Below are positions 26,606 to 34,112 of a stretch of 64,000 nt of DNA, piece after piece. This stretch comes from Dehalococcoidia bacterium (GTDB lineage Bacteria > Chloroflexota > Dehalococcoidia > UBA2979), in the NCBI GenBank assembly GCA_009692685.1, contig SHYS01000007.1, positions 34,733-98,732 on the forward strand. The letters run 5' to 3'. The notes under the pieces are model-generated. The model did not search any database. It was not told the DNA's origin and saw nothing but the letters and a program-made list of their open reading frames with translations. A program made the translations under genes and the position numbers. Position 1 is the first letter of the stretch, and the number at the start of each line of letters is the position of its first letter.

Positions 26606-26980
26606 CTAGCGCCACTCCAGGGCGCCACGCCGCCACGCATACGCGAGGCCGAACGCCAGCACGCCGATGAACAGCGCAGCCTTGATGAGCACCGTCAACG
26701 CCATCTCGGCGTGATTCACCGCCCACGGGTAGAGGAAGATGACTTCCACATCGAAGATGACGAAGCCCAGCGCAAAGATGTAGTAGCGCGCGTTGAACTG
26801 GCCCCAGGCCGAGCCCTCGGACTCCACGCCGCACTCATACGTCGCGTTCTTGACAGGGTCAGGGTTCTCGGGACGTCGGTTTCCGCGAAAGAGCAACTGC
26901 GACACCACAAGTGGCAGCGCTGGGAACGACAATCCGAGGATGATCAGCAGGCCGACTCGCCCGAAGTCCGACGGGATCAC
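26606..26980 (-). CDS. nuoA: NADH-quinone oxidoreductase subunit A
   Basis: A 124-residue, three-helix complex I membrane subunit. It has the diagnostic loop KNATYECGVESEGSAWGQF, RYYIFALGFVIFDVEVIFLY with the conserved acidic pair, and PWAV. The GTG start at 26980 is preceded by a GGGGGAG site about 10 bases upstream. It is the first gene of the nuo operon, so the promoter is expected in 26981-27144. Confidence 0.96.
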   Translation of the reverse strand: MIPSDFGRVGLLIILGLSFPALPLVVSQLLFRGNRRPENPDPVKNATYECGVESEGSAWGQFNARYYIFALGFVIFDVEVIFLYPWAVNHAEMALTVLIKAALFIGVLAFGLAYAWRRGALEWR

Positions 26981-27144
26981 GCAGCGTTGCTCCCCCCGGT
27001 AAGGGTTGCCGGCAGGTGCCGACGACAGGTGCGCGGGCGCGCTTCGGACACCGCTTTCGACGTGACTCGAATGCGGCGGCAACGTAGCACGGGCCCATAT
27101 GGGGTGCAACGAAATGCGCGTTGTGGCCCACAGGGCGGCGCGCG

Positions 27145-27582
27145 TCAGGCCGAGAGCGGGTCGATCACCTCGAGGAACGGAAATCGACGGAACGCACGGT
27201 CGCGTGTGTAGATCGTGCGCACGCCGTGCTCGCGCATCAGAGCAGCGATATGCGCGTCGTGGGAAAAACCGCCCTGGAGATCCGCGACGCCCGCAATAAG
27301 GCCGGCCATCGCGCCCGCATGCGCCGAGGTGTGCCCGAGGACAGTGAGCGACGGCGTTGCGAGGAGCCCCTCGATAAACGTCCATGCCTCCGCGGGGGCG
27401 CGCGGTGCACGCACGATCGAGGGTTGCGTCACTACGCTGAGGAACTCGTAAACCACGCTCCATGTGATGTGCCAGGGCTGCAAGCCAGCACGCCACCCGT
27501 CGAGGAGGCGCCGGCAGGTCAGGTGTTCGGGCACCTCAGAGCGCGCCGCGTACACGAGGATGTTCGTGTCGACCACGAACAT
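27145..27582 (-). CDS. VapC-type PIN-domain toxin
   Basis: A 145-residue PIN-domain ribonuclease. The acidic metal ligands are visible in FVVDTNILVYAA near the N-terminus, in YEFLSVV, and in GFSHDAHIAALMREHGV with IYTRDRAFRRFP at the C-terminus. The TRD-RAF-RF ending and the TNILVYA start fit the VapC family that cleaves tRNA or other RNA. It begins at the base directly after the stop of the upstream ribbon-helix-helix gene, its presumed antitoxin. Confidence 0.88.
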   Translation of the reverse strand: MFVVDTNILVYAARSEVPEHLTCRRLLDGWRAGLQPWHITWSVVYEFLSVVTQPSIVRAPRAPAEAWTFIEGLLATPSLTVLGHTSAHAGAMAGLIAGVADLQGGFSHDAHIAALMREHGVRTIYTRDRAFRRFPFLEVIDPLSA

Positions 27583-27870
27583 TCAGTGCGCCCCGTCTGT
27601 GGGTTCCATATCCGTCAAGTGGCCGTACAGCCGCTCGTCACGCTCTCGGTCGAGAACTTCGTACACTGCTCGCCGATCGGAGACGTCAACCAGCGAGCCA
27701 CCCATGTCCCAGCTCGGTAACGGCGGCAGCTCCGGGCGCTCCTTCGGGGCATCGAGGAGGCGCCAGATCGCGGTCTCCACAAGACTGGACATCGTCTCTC
27801 CCCGACGCGCGGCTTCCTCTTTGAGGCGTCGCATCACGGCCTCATCGATGTTGAGCGTCGTCTTCTTCAT
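27583..27870 (-). CDS. VapB-type ribbon-helix-helix antitoxin
   Basis: A 95-residue protein. The N-terminal ribbon-helix-helix reads MKKTTLNIDEAVMRRLKEEA and ARRGETMSSLVE. The tail, rich in proline and acidic residues, should wrap the toxin. Two in-frame upstream ATGs (27885 and 27897) are alternative starts; the chosen one begins at the strand of the DNA-binding fold. Directly upstream is a nested inverted repeat (27883-27917) suited to autoregulation. Confidence 0.82.
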   Translation of the reverse strand: MKKTTLNIDEAVMRRLKEEAARRGETMSSLVETAIWRLLDAPKERPELPPLPSWDMGGSLVDVSDRRAVYEVLDRERDERLYGHLTDMEPTDGAH

Positions 27871-27882
27871 CTTCTTCGTGAT

Positions 27883-27917
27883 CATATAGTAAACCATATC
27901 GTCAGTATGGCTATATG
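27883..27917. promoter_or_regulatory. Nested inverted repeat, probable vapBC operator
   Basis: CATATAG (27883-27889) pairs with CTATATG (27911-27917), and inside it CCATA (27894-27898) pairs with TATGG (27906-27910). The segment is AT-rich in a GC-rich genome and covers the region just upstream of the antitoxin start. That fits the promoter/operator bound by ribbon-helix-helix antitoxins. This is inferred from position and symmetry. Confidence 0.55.
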
Positions 27918-27949
27918 GCAAGTGCTGGTGGTGAACCCTGGCACTTGCC
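27917..27949. promoter_or_regulatory. Perfect 9-bp inverted repeat upstream of the crotonase gene
   Basis: GGCAAGTGC (27917-27925) and GCACTTGCC (27941-27949) are perfect inverted repeats with a 15-base spacer, 54 bases before the crotonase start. Position and size fit a dimeric repressor site (TetR or GntR type are possibilities) or an RNA hairpin in the leader. It directly abuts the vapBC operator-like element. Confidence 0.5.
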
Positions 27950-28002
27950 TCACGCGCTACCATTACGACAGGTATCGATGGAGCGCGCCGAGGGGGATCA
28001 CC

Positions 28003-28806
28003 ATGGGCACCGACGGGTTCAGCGACATCATCGTGGAGGAGCGCGCGAACGGCGTCGCGCTCGTCAAGCTCAACCGGCCGGAGAAGCTCAACGCGTTCGG
28101 CGGCTCGATGAACGAGGAACTCGCCCAGTACCTCGATTCCCTGAACCACGGCGACTATCGAGTACGTGCGGTGGTCCTCACCGGCGAAGGCCGCGCCTTC
28201 TGCGCCGGCGGCAACGTGATGAGCTTCCCGGCCGCCGATCCGACCCGCGCCGCCGCGACCTGGCACCCCGGGCATCCTCACCAGCAGGTAGTGCACGCCA
28301 TGCGCCACTGCGATGTGCCGATCATCGCCGCGATCAACGGCTACGCGGTCGGTGCGGGCTGGTCCCTGGCGTTGGCGTGCGATCTCCGCATCGCGGCCGA
28401 GGACGCGCTCTTCCAAGTGGCGCAGACCAAGCGTGGCATCGTGGCGGACGCCGGATTGTCGTACTTCCTGCCCCGCGTACTCGGTAGCCAGCGCGCCCTC
28501 GAGCTGATGTTCACCGGCCGGCGTATCAACGCACACGAAGCCCTCGATCTCGGATTCATCCTCGAAGTCACGCCAAACGACCGGCTCGTCGAACGCGCGC
28601 TCGAGATCGCGGAGAACATCGCACATGGTCCGCCACTCTCCGCTGCGGCCCATAAGCGCCTCGTCTACGCCATCGAGGACGACGACCTCACTCGTGTCCA
28701 GGAACTGGCGGGCCTGTTCGTCGGCAAGCTCTTCTACACCGAGGACGGCCGCGAGGGCGTGCGCTCCTTCGTGGAACGCCGCGAGCCGGTCTTCGTCGGG
28801 CGCTAG
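28003..28806 (+). CDS. Enoyl-CoA hydratase/isomerase family protein
   Basis: A 267-residue crotonase-fold protein acting on an acyl-CoA. The oxyanion-hole segments are EGRAFCAGGNVMSF and AAINGYAVGAGWSLALACDL. It continues with RIAAEDALFQVAQTKRGIVA, where a canonical hydratase has a catalytic glutamate in the PExxLG region. Here that stretch reads QTKRGIVADAGLSYFLPRVL, so one of the two catalytic glutamates appears changed; isomerase or other crotonase chemistry is possible. AGGGGG lies just upstream of the ATG. Confidence 0.9.
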   Translation: MGTDGFSDIIVEERANGVALVKLNRPEKLNAFGGSMNEELAQYLDSLNHGDYRVRAVVLTGEGRAFCAGGNVMSFPAADPTRAAATWHPGHPHQQVVHAMRHCDVPIIAAINGYAVGAGWSLALACDLRIAAEDALFQVAQTKRGIVADAGLSYFLPRVLGSQRALELMFTGRRINAHEALDLGFILEVTPNDRLVERALEIAENIAHGPPLSAAAHKRLVYAIEDDDLTRVQELAGLFVGKLFYTEDGREGVRSFVERREPVFVGR

Positions 28807-28834
28807 TCAGAGGGCAGAGTCAGCCCTTCGTAAG

Positions 28835-28864
28835 TTGACCCGTCCCGGACTCGCGGGCTAGAGT
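28835..28864 (+). promoter_or_regulatory. Sigma-70-like promoter for the DUF35/thiolase operon
   Basis: TTGACC (28835-28840) and TAGAGT (28859-28864) are spaced 18 bases apart, about 170 bases before the DUF35 gene. The resulting leader contains a small hairpin, CCTGCC-ATT-GGCAGG (28898-28912). Predicted by eye from consensus resemblance only. Confidence 0.4.
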
Positions 28865-29031
28865 GCGCGCGGTCGCGACTGCGGCGCGGGGATTCAACCT
28901 GCCATTGGCAGGCTGCAGGCCACGCCCTACCGAGGGCTGACACTCCACGCCTCGACAGTTACGAACCGAGCGAAACCCGGTCGAGCCGCCTCGCGACGTC
29001 GAAGAGGCGCAGCGCGCTGTGAGGAGCAGTC

Positions 29032-29448
29032 ATGGCCGATTACAACAAGCCCATCCCTGAAGCAGACCCGTATGTGACTCAGCCGTTCTGGGACGGCGCA
29101 AAGGACGGGAAGCTCATGCTTCCCCGCTGCCAGGACTGCAGCAAGGTCCACTTCTACCCCAGGATCATTTGCCCCCACTGCCAAAGCTTCAACATCGAGT
29201 GGATGGAGGCGTCCGGCGAGGGCACCATCCACACCTTCGCCGTTCAGCAGCGCGCCTTCGGCGGCTGGGCCGACGAGACCCCCTTCGCGACCGCCTTCAT
29301 CGACATGAACGAGGGAGCCCGCATGCTCACCGTTCTGCGCGGTGTGGACGCGACCGACCCGTCTTCGATCAAGATCGGCGCCAAGGTCAAGGTGGAATTC
29401 GAGAAGGCGTCTGACGACATCTCGATCCCCTTCTGGCGCGTCGTCTAG
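29032..29448 (+). CDS. DUF35 (rubredoxin-like zinc ribbon plus OB-fold) acyl-CoA-associated protein
   Basis: A 138-residue protein. The N-terminal helix and zinc ribbon carry LPRCQDCSKVHFYPRIICPH and CQSF (CxxC...CxxC). The OB fold follows with GEGTIHTFAVQQRAF, DMNEGARMLTVLRGV and IGAKVKVEFEK. DUF35 proteins pair with thiolase-superfamily enzymes: in the steroid-degrading ChsH2/Ltp2 system the DUF35 domain is needed for aldolase activity, and in mevalonate-type archaea it channels intermediates. The gene immediately downstream is such a thiolase-like protein. A GTGAGGAG site precedes the ATG. Confidence 0.9.
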   Translation: MADYNKPIPEADPYVTQPFWDGAKDGKLMLPRCQDCSKVHFYPRIICPHCQSFNIEWMEASGEGTIHTFAVQQRAFGGWADETPFATAFIDMNEGARMLTVLRGVDATDPSSIKIGAKVKVEFEKASDDISIPFWRVV

Positions 29449-29474
29449 CAGCGGTCAAACGGGAAGGAAGCAGA

Positions 29475-30698
29475 ATGCCCAACAACCCATCGATGGCGGC
29501 CGCGCTGGTTGGCGCGGGCGAGTCAGACAAGGTCGGGTACGTACCCGAAAAGACCAGCCTGATGCTCCACGCGGAGGCGATTAAGAACGCCGCCGCAGAC
29601 GCAGGCATCCACATCCGCGACATCGAGGCGGTCTTCTCCGCCGGTGGTGTCCCCGGCATGCAGTCGCCGGGACTCGCGGAGTACCTCGGCATCAAGCCGA
29701 AGTGGTTCGACAGCACGACCGTCGGCGGTTCCGCCTTCGTCATGTACGTCCACCACGCCCTGGCGGCCATCAACGCCGGCATCTTCGACATCGCCGTGAT
29801 CTCTCACGGTGAGTCGGGCTACTCCGGTGGGCGCCGCATGGGCAAGGGCACCGGCGGCACTCGAGGCCAGCTGGACCCGTGGGCGCCCTCGTCCCAGTTC
29901 GAGGGTCCGTACGGCCTTGCCGGCGCTCCTTCAAGCTACTCGCACGCCATGAACCGCTACATGCACCAGTTCGGCGTGACCAAGGAGCAGTTCGCTCAGA
30001 TCGCCGTCGTCACCCGCGAGTGGGCCGGCCTCAACCCCAAGGCCGTCATGGCCTCCAAGGAGTCGAACCCCAATGGTGGCCCGATCACCATTGACGACGT
30101 CATGAATTCGCGCGTGATCTCATGGCCCCTCAACCTCCTCGACGTCTGCCTCGTGACCGACCACGGCGGTGCCGTGATCGTCGCCTCAGCCGCCGCCGCG
30201 AAGAGCCTGCGCCGCAAGCCCGTCTGGGTTGCCGGCGCCGGTGAGGCCATGAGCCACTCCAGCATGCTCGCCATGGACGACTTCACTCGGACCTCTGCCT
30301 CCGTCTCGTCGGCTCGCGCCTACAAGATGGCCGGCATGGGCCCGCGCGATATGGAAATGGCGATGATCTACGACTCGTTCACCTACACCGCCGGTGTCAC
30401 AGCCGAGATGCTCGGCCTGACCCCGCGCGGCGAAGGCCCCAGCCTCTGGGCCGGCGACAACGCCCGCCCCGGTGGCAAGTTCCCGGTGAACACCAACGGT
30501 GGTGGCCTCTCCTTCAGCCACTCCGGCATGTACGGCATGATGCTGCTCGTCGAGGCGCAGCGGCAGCTTGCCGGCACCGCCGAGGAGCCGGGCATCGGCC
30601 TCCCGGGTCGCCAGACCAAGGCGAAGACCGCCGTGGTCAACGGCACCGGTGGCTCGTTGTCCACCACGGGCACGATCGTCCTCAAGGCCGACTCGTAG
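29475..30698 (+). CDS. Thiolase-superfamily protein (lipid-transfer/SCPx type) lacking the catalytic cysteines
   Basis: A 407-residue thiolase-fold protein, 26 bases after its DUF35 partner. At the position of the nucleophilic cysteine it has DSTTVGGSAFVMY (Ser86). At the C-terminal cysteine position it has VVNGTGGSLS, and the usual GHP histidine motif reads SHSGMYGM. Without these residues classical thiolysis is unlikely. The same pattern is known in SCPx-type and Ltp2-like proteins, some of which are retro-aldolases cleaving beta-hydroxyacyl-CoA side chains. Aldolase or condensing activity with the DUF35 protein is an inference. GGAAGGA lies upstream of the ATG. Confidence 0.88.
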   Translation: MPNNPSMAAALVGAGESDKVGYVPEKTSLMLHAEAIKNAAADAGIHIRDIEAVFSAGGVPGMQSPGLAEYLGIKPKWFDSTTVGGSAFVMYVHHALAAINAGIFDIAVISHGESGYSGGRRMGKGTGGTRGQLDPWAPSSQFEGPYGLAGAPSSYSHAMNRYMHQFGVTKEQFAQIAVVTREWAGLNPKAVMASKESNPNGGPITIDDVMNSRVISWPLNLLDVCLVTDHGGAVIVASAAAAKSLRRKPVWVAGAGEAMSHSSMLAMDDFTRTSASVSSARAYKMAGMGPRDMEMAMIYDSFTYTAGVTAEMLGLTPRGEGPSLWAGDNARPGGKFPVNTNGGGLSFSHSGMYGMMLLVEAQRQLAGTAEEPGIGLPGRQTKAKTAVVNGTGGSLSTTGTIVLKADS

Positions 30699-30715
30699 TC
30701 CTCGCATATTCGAAT

Positions 30716-30740
30716 CGCGCGCTGGCGCGGCCAGCGCGCG
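30716..30740 (+). terminator. Hairpin after the thiolase-like gene
   Basis: An 11-bp stem (CGCGCGCTGGC and GCCAGCGCGCG) with a 3-base GCG loop, 18 bases after the stop codon. It lacks a T-run. It may act with the second hairpin at 30798-30825. Confidence 0.5.
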
Positions 30741-30797
30741 GGCCAGTTTGGACTCCGCTCAGTGGCTACGACGTAGCCCTCAGCGTGCGATGATTAA

Positions 30798-30825
30798 GAA
30801 AGGGGCGGCCGGGGCCGCCCCTTTC
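30798..30825 (+). terminator. Strong GC-rich hairpin between the thiolase-like and PHP genes
   Basis: GAAAGGGGCGGCC (30798-30810) and GGCCGCCCCTTTC (30813-30825) are perfectly complementary. The stem begins with an A-run and ends in TTT, fitting a bidirectional-looking Rho-independent terminator. Confidence 0.65.
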
Positions 30826-30909
30826 GCTGGCTCCAACGCCAGACCAACACATCGATTCACGCGGCCGCATCGAGTGCCCCTCGAGCGGCACGCCACTCAC
30901 CGAGGCGCC

Positions 30910-31713
30910 ATGCTGGTAGGTCTGCACACTCACACCCACCCCAACTCCTGGGACTCATTCCTCACCCCTGACGAGGCCGCCGATCAGGCAAAGGCCGTTG
31001 GCCTTGACCTCATGGTGCTGACCGAGCACGACTGGGCGTGGGACGAGCAGCAGTGGCGCGACCTGCAGAGGCGCCACGAGGACATCCGTATCCTGCGCGC
31101 CATGGAGCTCAACACCGAGGACGGACACGTGGTCTGCTTCGGCCTCCACGAGTACATCTTCGGCATGCACCGCGCCTGGGAACTGGCCGGTCACGTCTAC
31201 AAGCGCGGCGGTGTGATGATCGCCGCCCACCCCTATCGGCGGCAGATGCCGTGGCGCTGGGAGCGCGAGGAAGACAACATCGCCGCCCTCGTCAAGGCCG
31301 AAAGCAGTCCCATCTACCGCTTCTGCGCGGGCATCGAGGTAGCCAACGGCCGGGGAGTCCTCAAAGAGAACGCGTTCTCCCTCTCGATCATGCAGACCAT
31401 GGGTATGCCCGGCACGGGCGCCGACGACGCCCACGAGGTCAAAGACCTTGGTAAGACAGCGACATACTTCGACGCCGACATCAAGACCGAGGAAGACCTG
31501 ATCGCCGCCCTGAAGAGCGGCCGGTTCTGGCCCATCGACCGCACGGGCGGCACCAAGATCGCGGACCCGCTCTACCACGACGTACCGAGCGACATCGAGC
31601 ACATCTGGAAAGAGCAGGCCGAGATCCGCCGCCGTCGTCACGCCGAAGGCATGCCAGAGTTCCAGGGCCGCCCAGACGATCACCCGCACGTCGTCGCCAT
31701 CACCGGCGGCTAA
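30910..31713 (+). CDS. PHP-domain metal-dependent phosphoesterase
   Basis: A 267-residue protein with the four PHP motifs: HTHTHPNSWDS at the N-terminus, VLTEHDWAW, IAAHPYRRQMPW and GADDAHEVKDLG. These provide the metal-binding histidines and aspartates of a TIM-barrel phosphoesterase. The extra segment GHVVCFGLHEYIFG is typical of stand-alone PHP proteins related to nucleoside or histidinol phosphatases. The substrate is unknown. The ATG follows GAGGCG. It sits between the thiolase-like and SDR genes, separated from both by more than 200 bases, so a shared pathway is not assured. Confidence 0.88.
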   Translation: MLVGLHTHTHPNSWDSFLTPDEAADQAKAVGLDLMVLTEHDWAWDEQQWRDLQRRHEDIRILRAMELNTEDGHVVCFGLHEYIFGMHRAWELAGHVYKRGGVMIAAHPYRRQMPWRWEREEDNIAALVKAESSPIYRFCAGIEVANGRGVLKENAFSLSIMQTMGMPGTGADDAHEVKDLGKTATYFDADIKTEEDLIAALKSGRFWPIDRTGGTKIADPLYHDVPSDIEHIWKEQAEIRRRRHAEGMPEFQGRPDDHPHVVAITGG

Positions 31714-31747
31714 GCCCGGCAGACCCATCCTCGACCGCCTCGGCCGC

Positions 31748-31790
31748 CCCGCTCGTGCTGAGCCTGTCGAGGGCAAGCCGGACTCACGGA
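31748..31790. repeat. REP-like palindromic repeat, diverged copy
   Basis: CCGCTCGTGCTGAGCCTGTC continues GAGGGCAAGCCGGACTCACGGA. It matches the order CCGTTCGCCCTGAGCCTGTC, AAGGGCAGGCTCGGCTCACC, ACGAACGGA of the 17384-17440 copy, with substitutions and a short deletion. The core TGAGCCTGTCGA is exact. Confidence 0.65.
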
Positions 31791-31815
31791 TACCCTGCCG
31801 CATACCGTCCGCGCG

Positions 31816-31844
31816 TTGACACGCTGAATACGCGTCGATATCGT
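31816..31844 (+). promoter_or_regulatory. Sigma-70-like promoter for the SDR operon
   Basis: A perfect TTGACA (31816-31821), a 17-base spacer and TATCGT (31839-31844). It lies about 215 bases before the first SDR start. This is the best consensus promoter noticed in the window; identified by eye. Confidence 0.55.
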
Positions 31845-32059
31845 CTGGCGCTGGCCAGCCCGGAACGCGGCGGTTTCCACTCGCAACCACCGAGCCCGTA
31901 CCGAGCCCCTGGTCGCCCGTGCGCGAACGTCGGGCGCGACCTGTTGAGGTCGCCCTCGAACCCAGCGCGAACGGGCGCTTTCGCGTTGTCTTGCCTCGGA
32001 GACACTTACCTACCGCGGCGCAACAGGCCCAGCAGCGGGCCATGAGGAAGGACAAACAG

Positions 32060-33034
32060 ATGGGTGCATTAGACGGCAGAATTGCCGTCGTCACGGGCGC
32101 TGGCCGTGGCATCGGCGCCGAGGTTGCGAAGTACCTCGCTAAAGAAGGCGCCAAGGTCGTTGTCAACGACCCGGGCGTCAACGTCGACGGCTCAGGTCAG
32201 GACGCCGGCCCCGCCGATGAGGTAGTCGCTGCCATCAAGGCCGCGGGTGGCGAAGCAGCCGCGAACCACGACTCGGTCTCCTCCGTGGAGGGTGGCGAGG
32301 CGATGGTCAAGCAGGCCGTCGACACATGGGGCAGGATCGACATCCTGTGCAACGTCGCCGGCATCCTCCGCGACCGCATGATCTTCAACATGACCGCCGA
32401 GGAGTGGCGCGACGTCATCGACGTGCACCTCACCGGGCAGTTCCACACCATCAAGCCGGCGGCCGTGCTGATGCGCCAGCAGCGCTTCGGCCGGATCCTC
32501 AACTGGACCTCCACATCCGGCCTGATCGGCAACACGGGGCAGGCCAACTATGGCGCGGCCAAGGCCGGCGTCGCAGGTCTCACTCGAGTGGTCGCCAAGG
32601 ACCTCGGGCGCTACGGCGTCACGGTCAACTCCATCTCTCCGGGCGCCGCGACCCGCATGACGCAGTCCGTCCCGGACAGCGCCCGCCAGCTCCGCACTCG
32701 TGCCGGCATCACCGGCGCCGCTTCGTCGGCTCCGGTCGAGAAGAGCCTGTTCAGCGGCCTTCGCGGGCCCGAGTTGATCGCCCCGATGGTGGCGTACCTC
32801 TGCACGGACGATGCCTGGAACATCAACGGCCAGATCTTCCACGTCAACGGAAACAACGTATCCGTCGGCACGCACCCGATCGCTTACAGGACCATCTTCA
32901 AGCCGGGCGTGTGGACCGTGCAGGAGCTGGACGACGGCATCCAGAACGTCCTGATACAGGGCCTCAACAACCCCGCACCCCCCGCCGAGGACATCGAGAT
33001 CCCCGGTCGAAACCTGCCCGCCCAGGCGCTGTAG
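32060..33034 (+). CDS. Short-chain dehydrogenase/reductase, copy 1
   Basis: A 324-residue NAD(P)-dependent oxidoreductase. The Rossmann glycine motif is VVTGAGRGIGAEVAKYL and the NAG motif appears as NVAGILRDRM. The catalytic Ser/Tyr/Lys are in LNWTSTSGLIGNTGQANYGA with AAKAG following. The segment VVVNDPGVNVDGSGQD resembles the hydroxyacyl-CoA-dehydrogenase-like SDRs related to the peroxisomal multifunctional enzyme. Start ATG follows AGGAAGG; an in-frame ATG 18 bases upstream overlaps that site and is less likely. A closely similar gene follows after 18 bases. Confidence 0.92.
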   Translation: MGALDGRIAVVTGAGRGIGAEVAKYLAKEGAKVVVNDPGVNVDGSGQDAGPADEVVAAIKAAGGEAAANHDSVSSVEGGEAMVKQAVDTWGRIDILCNVAGILRDRMIFNMTAEEWRDVIDVHLTGQFHTIKPAAVLMRQQRFGRILNWTSTSGLIGNTGQANYGAAKAGVAGLTRVVAKDLGRYGVTVNSISPGAATRMTQSVPDSARQLRTRAGITGAASSAPVEKSLFSGLRGPELIAPMVAYLCTDDAWNINGQIFHVNGNNVSVGTHPIAYRTIFKPGVWTVQELDDGIQNVLIQGLNNPAPPAEDIEIPGRNLPAQAL

Positions 33035-33052
33035 GCAGAGAGGACTAGACAT

Positions 33053-34003
33053 ATGGCAGCATTGACGGGACGCAACATCGTCGTCACCGGCTCCGGCCGA
33101 GGCATCGGTCAGGCCGTGGCGATCTCCCTCGCCGCGCACGGCGCGAACGTCGTGGTCAACGACCCCGGCGTGAACGTTGACGGCACCGGCCAGGACCAGG
33201 GCCCTGCCGCCGACACCGCGAAGATGATCACCGACGCCGGTGGTACCGCAGTCGCTAACTTCGACAGTATCGCGACTGTCGAGGGCGGTGAGAACCTCAT
33301 CAAGCAGTGCGTTGACACCTGGGGCCGCATCGACGGCGTCGTCCACGTCGCGGGCATCCTCCGCGACCGCATGGTCTTCAACATGACCAAGGAGGAGTGG
33401 GACGCGGTCATCGCGGTCCACCTCGATGGCTACTTCAACGTCGCCAAGCCCGCCTCGATCCTGATGCGCCAGCAGCGCTTCGGCCGGATCATCGGCTTCT
33501 CCTCGGGCTCCGGCCTGAACGGGAACGCCGGCCAGGCGAACTACGGCGCCGCGAAGGCGGCCATCGCGGGCATGGGCAAGTGCCTCGCTCGTGACCTCGG
33601 GCGGTACGGCATCACGGCGAACACCATCGCCCCGGGTGCCAACACCCGCATGAGCGGCACGATCCCGGAGTCGGCGCAGCAGCTCCGCTCCCGCGCGGGC
33701 ATCGCCACGGCTCCTCGAGCTGAGAACCAGCTTCGAGGGCCTGAGCTGGTCGCGCCGGTCATCACCTACCTGTGCACCGACCAGGCCTGGAACATCAACG
33801 GCAAGATCTTCCACGTGTCCGGCGGCAACGTCGCCATCGGCCACGAGGAGGCTCCGCTCCGCACGATTACCAGCGTCGGCCAGTGGACCATCGACCAGCT
33901 ACGCGAGAAGGTCCCGACCCTCATGGCCGGCCTCGCTAACCCAGCCCCCGCGGCCCCGGACATCGATGTCCCCGGCCGCGGTGTGGTTGCCGCCGCTCGC
34001 TAA
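33053..34003 (+). CDS. Short-chain dehydrogenase/reductase, copy 2
   Basis: A 316-residue SDR that resembles copy 1 along its whole length, including VVVNDPGVNVDGTGQD, HVAGILRDRMVFNMTKEEWD and MRQQRFGRIIGFSSGSGLNG followed by AGQANYGAAKA. The glycine motif is VVTGSGRGIGQAV. Differences are spread over the protein, so the duplication is old enough for specialisation. The ending (PNPAP-rich, DIDVPGRG) matches the first copy's tail. GGA-type ribosome-binding sequence precedes the ATG, and a strong terminator follows. Confidence 0.92.
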   Translation: MAALTGRNIVVTGSGRGIGQAVAISLAAHGANVVVNDPGVNVDGTGQDQGPAADTAKMITDAGGTAVANFDSIATVEGGENLIKQCVDTWGRIDGVVHVAGILRDRMVFNMTKEEWDAVIAVHLDGYFNVAKPASILMRQQRFGRIIGFSSGSGLNGNAGQANYGAAKAAIAGMGKCLARDLGRYGITANTIAPGANTRMSGTIPESAQQLRSRAGIATAPRAENQLRGPELVAPVITYLCTDQAWNINGKIFHVSGGNVAIGHEEAPLRTITSVGQWTIDQLREKVPTLMAGLANPAPAAPDIDVPGRGVVAAAR

Positions 34004-34025
34004 CCACCTCGGTAGTAGTTACGCA

Positions 34026-34060
34026 GCAGGGCCGCCGGGAGACCGGCGGCCCTGCTTGTT
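34026..34060 (+). terminator. Rho-independent terminator of the SDR operon
   Basis: A 13-bp perfect stem, GCAGGGCCGCCGG (34026-34038) and CCGGCGGCCCTGC (34043-34055), closed by a GAGA tetraloop and followed by TTGTT. It lies 22 bases after the second SDR stop. Confidence 0.85.
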
Positions 34061-34112
34061 GTTCAGCGCGTACCGTCGATGCCGCGTGTGCCCTCGACGA
34101 GCGTCCGTCGCC

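Larger units (their letters stand above)
31714..32059 (+). other. Leader region of the SDR operon with a REP-like repeat
   Basis: No gene is seen in these 346 bases. Present are a REP-like repeat (31748-31790), a promoter-like pair (31816-31844) and then about 215 bases of probable untranslated leader ending in the ribosome-binding site AGGAAGG. The leader contains no recognised riboswitch, though short complementary GC-rich stretches occur around 31945-31985. Confidence 0.45.

Noticed and set aside
32192..33844. 550-codon open frame antisense to the two SDR genes
   Set aside because: Follows from the GC-rich third positions of the SDRs; its internal repetition mirrors the SDR duplication. 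No ribosome-binding site or recognisable domain.
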